Shown here: in pieces, positions 59,965 to 64,000 of the stretch
Numbering within the stretch: position 1 is the stretch's first letter
Layout: every line of letters begins with the position of its first letter
Origin: an uncultured Verrucomicrobiota bacterium
GTDB lineage: Bacteria; Verrucomicrobiota; Kiritimatiellia; SS1-B-03-39; UBA6053
Reading direction: 5' to 3'
Length of the DNA stretch: 64,000 nt
Assembly: GCA_937127435.1 (NCBI GenBank)
Contig: CAKZLZ010000017.1
Coordinates: 1-64,000, forward strand
Position numbers and translations under genes: made by a program
The notes under the pieces: model-generated
The model's database searches: none
What the model saw: only the letters and a program-made list of their open reading frames with translations
What the model was told of the DNA's origin: nothing

Positions 59965-60315
59965 TTCACATCACCCGATTATTTTATATTAACATGGCTC
60001 CATTTTATGGACCCGATGAATCCGGCGCACAGATTGCCCTAAAATCTGAATGTTTAACAGCTGTTTTATATGTGATATATTTCCATAATTATGGACGATT
60101 TTGACAGTCCCCTTGAGGCCTCCCCGCACTTGGAACCCCCTGTTGATTTTGAGAAATATTCTAATCCCTCATGATTCTGACAAGATATCACATGTATAAC
60201 CGCTTGAATGATGGAGGCGCTTGCATAAATTTTCGTCACATTACTCAAACGACTACAGCTTAGAAAACGCATAATTTATGGTGATTTCACCGAATGGGCC
60301 AAGGGAAGCTTTATA
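59965..60315. promoter_or_regulatory. divergent control region between GH31 and GH38
   Basis: No gene in 351 bp. Two inverted half-motifs: ATGTGATAT (60070-60078) and AGATATCACATG (60183-60194), about 110 bp apart, so a looping-type arrangement is possible. The latter is complementary to 36755-36766. AAGGGAAG at 60301-60308 precedes the GH38 ATG. Confidence 0.45.
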
Positions 60316-63300
60316 ATGAATCAGACGCTATCAGATACACTTGAAACGGTATTTACACATATTGATGAAATAGAAAGGTTGGCTTTTCGCCCGCTTGAAA
60401 AATGGAGTTACAGTCGAGAGGCAAATGGCAGGGATGCCGTAGCGGTAAGCTTGGGCCGTCTGGAGCAGGAGGCCGGATACTTTCATGCAGAACCGGAGGT
60501 GCCGGAGATTGCCCGGTACTTTGATCCCTCAGACTGGGGAGAACTCACCCTTTATATGGATCATACAGGTCTGTTCGAGGTTACCCGCAATCAGCACTGT
60601 TATCATGACAGCTATTTCCTGCATGGCAACGTGAAGCTGGGCAGTGAAATGACTGAGGATCCTGATCAGGACCGTATCACTCTCCATTTTGATTATTTCA
60701 ATATCGATGTTTCAATATCCAAGGCCTACATTTATTTTTCGGGCTTAGAGAAAGTAAATGAAGCCATTCGGGATTTCTGCATTTCTATGCGTATGTCTGC
60801 TTGGGCTCTCAACATCCGGAACTACCGTGAAAATCTGTACATGTCCGGTCCGGTGGACCTCAATTATTCAGAATTAACAGATGGGCAGCGGGAAGAAATG
60901 GGGGAAGAGCTTTCCGCATCGATGAACCAGGCCTTGGAGGCCGTGGCGCTTTTGAAAACCTCCGGCAATGTGGACGGTTTTTTGCAAAGCCTGAAAGCTG
61001 CGCTTGAAAATCTTCAACAGATCAAAGCCTATGTGCAGAAGTTTACTGTGCATTTCACCGGCCACTCCCATATGGACCTTGCCTGGAAATGGCGTTATCC
61101 GGAAGCGTTGGCCTGCATGCGGGGGACCCTGGAAAATCAATTTGCTTTTATGGATCAGTATCCTGATTATGTGTTTATCGAAAGCTCGGCTGTGGTGTGG
61201 AAAGATTTGGCTGAGGATGAAGCCTTTCTGAAAAAAATGCAGCATTATGTGGATCGCGGCCAGTTGGAATTGGTGGGGGGCATGGCGCTGGAACCTGACA
61301 GCCAATTGCCGGCGGCGCAGAGTTATGTCGAACAATTCAATTATGGCCGGAAGGTGAGTGAAGGTCTTTTCGGTAAAAAAATTGATATTGGTCTGAATAT
61401 TGATGCCTTTGGTTTTAACCGGACGCTCCCCAAATTTTATCTGGATGCCGGGTTCCGCACCTTTATCACCCAGAAGCTTCGTTACAGTGAATACAGTGTT
61501 TTTGAGAACGTGATGTTCTGGTGGAAAACGGATGACGGCCGCAAGCTCCTCTCCATTCATCTCATCCCCGACCATTACAATCCGGTGGTGCCTGAAAAGT
61601 TGTCCGAGAGCATCTCCCTCTTTCATTTGTCTACGGGAAGTTATCATATTCCCTTTCTCTTTGGTATTGGCAATCGGGGAGGCGGACCCACTGCGGACAT
61701 GTTTGAACGGATAGAAATGTTGAAAGGGATCACAATATATCCGAAGATAAAATACAGTTCGCTCACTGCGTTTTTAGATACGGCAGAAAAGGAAATGGAC
61801 CTGGATGCTTTGCCGGTGATGGATGATGAACTCTTTTTGGAAACCCATCACAAAACGTTTACAGTGCAGGGGAAAATTAAAGAAGGGAACAGTCGCTCCG
61901 AGCGCGCCTTAACGGAAATGTTGGCTTATGAGTCGCTGAACAGATTAAAGGGAAAGGGATCGATCCGTGAAACGGAAGAGACGCTGGAGCTCTGGGATGG
62001 CGTGCTGTTTAACCAATTTCATGACATCCTGCCCGGAACCAGTTTGCCTCAGGTCAACATGGACGCCATGGAGGAATACCAAAGAATTGAATCCGCAGTG
62101 GCGGAAAAATGGCAGCGGGTTGCAAGCCGGTTGGTAAAAGCCGGAAGTGAAAATTGTTTTAGCGTGTTCAATTCGATCTGTGTGGAGCGGGATGCCCTGA
62201 TTTCTATCGATAGAACCCAGGTCGAAATTTATGATGACCAAGACGAATTAGTCCCGAGTCAGGAATCGGAGGGGAAGACCTGGTTTAAAGCATGTCGATT
62301 GCCGGCTTTGGGTTTTAAACCGTATCGGTGTGTGGCGGTTTCTTCCGGGAAGAAGAAAAAGGTGGACTTTGATGAAGGTCTGTCTGCGAATGATTTCGAA
62401 ATGAAATTTGACCGACGGCAGGGCGCCATTTCTTCCCTGAAAGTGAAAGGCGAAGAACTGGTGTCTGAACAGGGCTTGTTGGGATATTTGGAAATCCTCG
62501 AAGACATGCCTACGATCGGGTACAGCACCTGGAATATTCATTTCACGGGCAAAAAATTTGAAAGCAAAATCGAGTCATGTGACCTGGTGGATGATGGTCC
62601 GCTGTTTAGAACTTACCGGGTGAAATCCAGTTTTGTTTACGAACCGGATAAACACAAATTGATGGGGCCTTTCCTGTGGAACACCCCGGCGATTGATTTT
62701 CCGTCCTCATTTTTCACCATTGATTTCCGGGTGCATAAAGAGGAGCCGAGAATAAATATTTTACTGAACTGCGATTGGTGGGAATCAAATAAATTTCTCA
62801 AAATGAGATTTGATAGCCGGGTGGATTCAGAAGAGGTCGAATATGGTTTGGCGGCCGGGACCCTTACCCGTCCCTGCAATGACCAAGCCCGTTTTGAAGT
62901 GCCGGCGCTGGGGTTTGCGGAAATTCATGACCCTGAAAAATCACTCTTGCTTCTGTCGGATGATAAATATGGCTTTGACTGTAAAAAGGGATCGCTGGGA
63001 TTGTCACTGCTAACCTCGCCTTCAGATTGCGATCAAAATGAAGTGCCGGATCCCCTTACGGACCGGGGGCGTCATCAGCTTGAATTTTCGCTGCTCTTTG
63101 GAGACGGAAAACGGAGCCGGAGCGAATTGCATTTGGAAAGTCTCAAGCACCGTTCTCAACCCAAAGTTTTTTGGGGAGAGCTGGCGGATGAAAAGGTGGC
63201 CGGGGAAGGGTTGAAAGTGAAAGGCGCCATTCCTTTTTATGTGAAACCTGCGGAGAGCGGCATCTGTCTGTATCTTTTTGAGGCGAATGGAAAAGAGCAG

Positions 63301-63438
63301 GTTGTTGAGCTGACGGTCTCAGAATCCTGCCAATTCTTCAAATGCAATCTGCTGGGTGAAAAACAGGAACAAGTGGATGGCGAATTTAAAGTAAGCCCAA
63401 ACCAGCTCGTTTGCATTTTCATTGAAATGCAGGCTTAA
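60316..63438 (+). CDS. GH38 alpha-mannosidase-like enzyme, cytoplasmic type
   Basis: 1040 aa. GH38 enzymes are zinc-dependent retaining alpha-mannosidases. The metal motif is GHSHMD (249-254), followed by LAWKWRYPEA; the nucleophile region is NIDAFGFNRTLP with D363, and FNQFHDILPGTS is the second zinc-site motif. The C-terminal beta-domains have the usual length for the family. No signal peptide. Likely releases mannose from imported oligosaccharides or glycans. A CE7-like secreted esterase follows 70 bp downstream. Confidence 0.93.
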   Translation: MNQTLSDTLETVFTHIDEIERLAFRPLEKWSYSREANGRDAVAVSLGRLEQEAGYFHAEPEVPEIARYFDPSDWGELTLYMDHTGLFEVTRNQHCYHDSYFLHGNVKLGSEMTEDPDQDRITLHFDYFNIDVSISKAYIYFSGLEKVNEAIRDFCISMRMSAWALNIRNYRENLYMSGPVDLNYSELTDGQREEMGEELSASMNQALEAVALLKTSGNVDGFLQSLKAALENLQQIKAYVQKFTVHFTGHSHMDLAWKWRYPEALACMRGTLENQFAFMDQYPDYVFIESSAVVWKDLAEDEAFLKKMQHYVDRGQLELVGGMALEPDSQLPAAQSYVEQFNYGRKVSEGLFGKKIDIGLNIDAFGFNRTLPKFYLDAGFRTFITQKLRYSEYSVFENVMFWWKTDDGRKLLSIHLIPDHYNPVVPEKLSESISLFHLSTGSYHIPFLFGIGNRGGGPTADMFERIEMLKGITIYPKIKYSSLTAFLDTAEKEMDLDALPVMDDELFLETHHKTFTVQGKIKEGNSRSERALTEMLAYESLNRLKGKGSIRETEETLELWDGVLFNQFHDILPGTSLPQVNMDAMEEYQRIESAVAEKWQRVASRLVKAGSENCFSVFNSICVERDALISIDRTQVEIYDDQDELVPSQESEGKTWFKACRLPALGFKPYRCVAVSSGKKKKVDFDEGLSANDFEMKFDRRQGAISSLKVKGEELVSEQGLLGYLEILEDMPTIGYSTWNIHFTGKKFESKIESCDLVDDGPLFRTYRVKSSFVYEPDKHKLMGPFLWNTPAIDFPSSFFTIDFRVHKEEPRINILLNCDWWESNKFLKMRFDSRVDSEEVEYGLAAGTLTRPCNDQARFEVPALGFAEIHDPEKSLLLLSDDKYGFDCKKGSLGLSLLTSPSDCDQNEVPDPLTDRGRHQLEFSLLFGDGKRSRSELHLESLKHRSQPKVFWGELADEKVAGEGLKVKGAIPFYVKPAESGICLYLFEANGKEQVVELTVSESCQFFKCNLLGEKQEQVDGEFKVSPNQLVCIFIEMQA

Positions 63439-63508
63439 ATTTTTTTATATCTCTCATCATAGTCAACTCTTTCCATTCGGAATGAAATATCCCCAAAGGT
63501 AAAATAAT

Positions 63509-64000
63509 ATGCGTACGTGTTTTCAGTTTCTCGGTTTTGTTGTGCTCAGTTTTTGCAGTTTATTGCAGGCGGGTGATTATTTTCTAACCGGCCGCACGGA
63601 CAAGGATGTGGCGATTTATGAACCGGGCGAAGCGATTACTTTTCAACTGCAGGTTTTAGAAGACGGCCAGCCGGTTGCCGGAAAAAAGATTTCCTGGATA
63701 ATGAGTTTTGATGGCGGGAAAAAAGAAACCGGTGAAGAAATTGCGGGAGAGGAGGGCGTGACCTTGGTGACCCAAATGGAAGCCCCGGGTTTTATCCGCC
63801 TGGATGCAAAAGCCTTTGACGAAGAGGGCAAGCCTCTGGAAGGAACCATCAATCAATGGGGCCGTGAGAAAGTCGGTTCTGTTTTGTTTGTAGGTGGTGC
63901 CTGTGTGCAACCGGAAAAATTGAAACCGGTTCCGGAGCCTGAAGACTTTGATGAATTTTGGCAGGGGATGAAGGACAAGTTGGCCGCAGTGCCGATGGAC
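63509..64000 (+). CDS. N-terminal part of a secreted acetyl xylan esterase-like (AXE1/CE7) protein, cut by window end
   Basis: 164 codons visible. Signal peptide MRTCFQFLGFVVLSFCSLLQA, then an N-terminal beta domain (GDYFLTGRTDKDVAIYEPGE; AGKKISWIMSFDGGKKETG) and the start of the esterase domain PEDFDEFWQGMKDKLAAVPMD, which matches the AXE1/CE7 opening. The catalytic Ser/Asp/His would lie beyond the window. AAAGG is 9 bp before the ATG. Downstream of GH38, it may remove acetyl groups from the polysaccharide before uptake. Confidence 0.82.
   Translation, partial: MRTCFQFLGFVVLSFCSLLQAGDYFLTGRTDKDVAIYEPGEAITFQLQVLEDGQPVAGKKISWIMSFDGGKKETGEEIAGEEGVTLVTQMEAPGFIRLDAKAFDEEGKPLEGTINQWGREKVGSVLFVGGACVQPEKLKPVPEPEDFDEFWQGMKDKLAAVPMD

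Noticed and set aside
1..64000. tRNA, rRNA or riboswitch
   Set aside because: No cloverleaf with a T-loop GGTTCGA-type motif in the proper context and no rRNA-like stretch was recognised by eye. A covariance search would be needed to exclude small RNAs.

Overview
This looks like a chromosomal segment from a polysaccharide-degrading bacterium of the PVC group, most likely Verrucomicrobiota (Opitutae/Puniceicoccaceae-like); Lentisphaerota or Kiritimatiellota are alternatives. I infer this from thirteen PEP-CTERM surface proteins, several pseudopilins with a C-terminal GYADGHV signature, many LacI and AraC regulators beside glycosidases, an FGly-type sulfatase, and dense palindromic intergenic repeats. 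No rRNA, tRNA, CRISPR array or phage genes were seen.

Layout. 0-1 kb: a RAYT-like transposase with its catalytic motifs in unusual order, beside REP-like tandem repeats. 1-5.6 kb: housekeeping genes (pyrF, two ADP-heptose synthesis genes, a ferredoxin, a small membrane protein, a YbdG-type mechanosensitive channel, a Lon N-domain protein). 5.6-12.6 kb: sugar catabolism with AraC and LacI regulators (fucose isomerase-like enzyme, two Gfo/Idh/MocA oxidoreductases, a quinone oxidoreductase). 12.6-27 kb: PEP-CTERM genes, many with LamG-like folds, mixed with a GH115-like enzyme, an AraC, a LacI and a cytoplasmic-type sulfatase; two copies of a MITE-like element sit here. 27-35.5 kb: a GH36-like enzyme, an (alpha/alpha)6-type glycosidase, pseudopilins, a segmental duplication that left a pseudogene and a gene fragment, and a secreted clan GH-A glycosidase. 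35.8-46 kb: more PEP-CTERM genes, a GH31, an FAD oxidoreductase and two LacI genes. 46-56.5 kb: a beta-propeller (PL22-like), an AraC flanked by two related secreted-protein genes (one has lost its sorting tag), a GH16-like lipoprotein and a CBM9-like protein. 56.6-64 kb: AraC, pseudopilin, GH31, GH38 and the start of a CE7-like esterase.

How it fits together. Few degradative proteins carry export signals (clan GH-A enzyme, GH16-like lipoprotein, CBM9-like protein, CE7-like esterase). Most glycosidases and the sulfatase lack signal peptides, so final breakdown is probably intracellular. No transporter for the oligosaccharides is present, and neither is exosortase, so both must be encoded elsewhere. 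The most striking regulatory signal is a 43-bp element made of two half-sites exactly 20 bp apart. It lies upstream of four secreted-protein genes that neighbour two paralogous AraC regulators, at 15, 15, 25 and 35 bp from -10-like hexamers. A second unusual pattern is that three unrelated genes take their TAG stop codon from the GTAG head of a REP-like hairpin.
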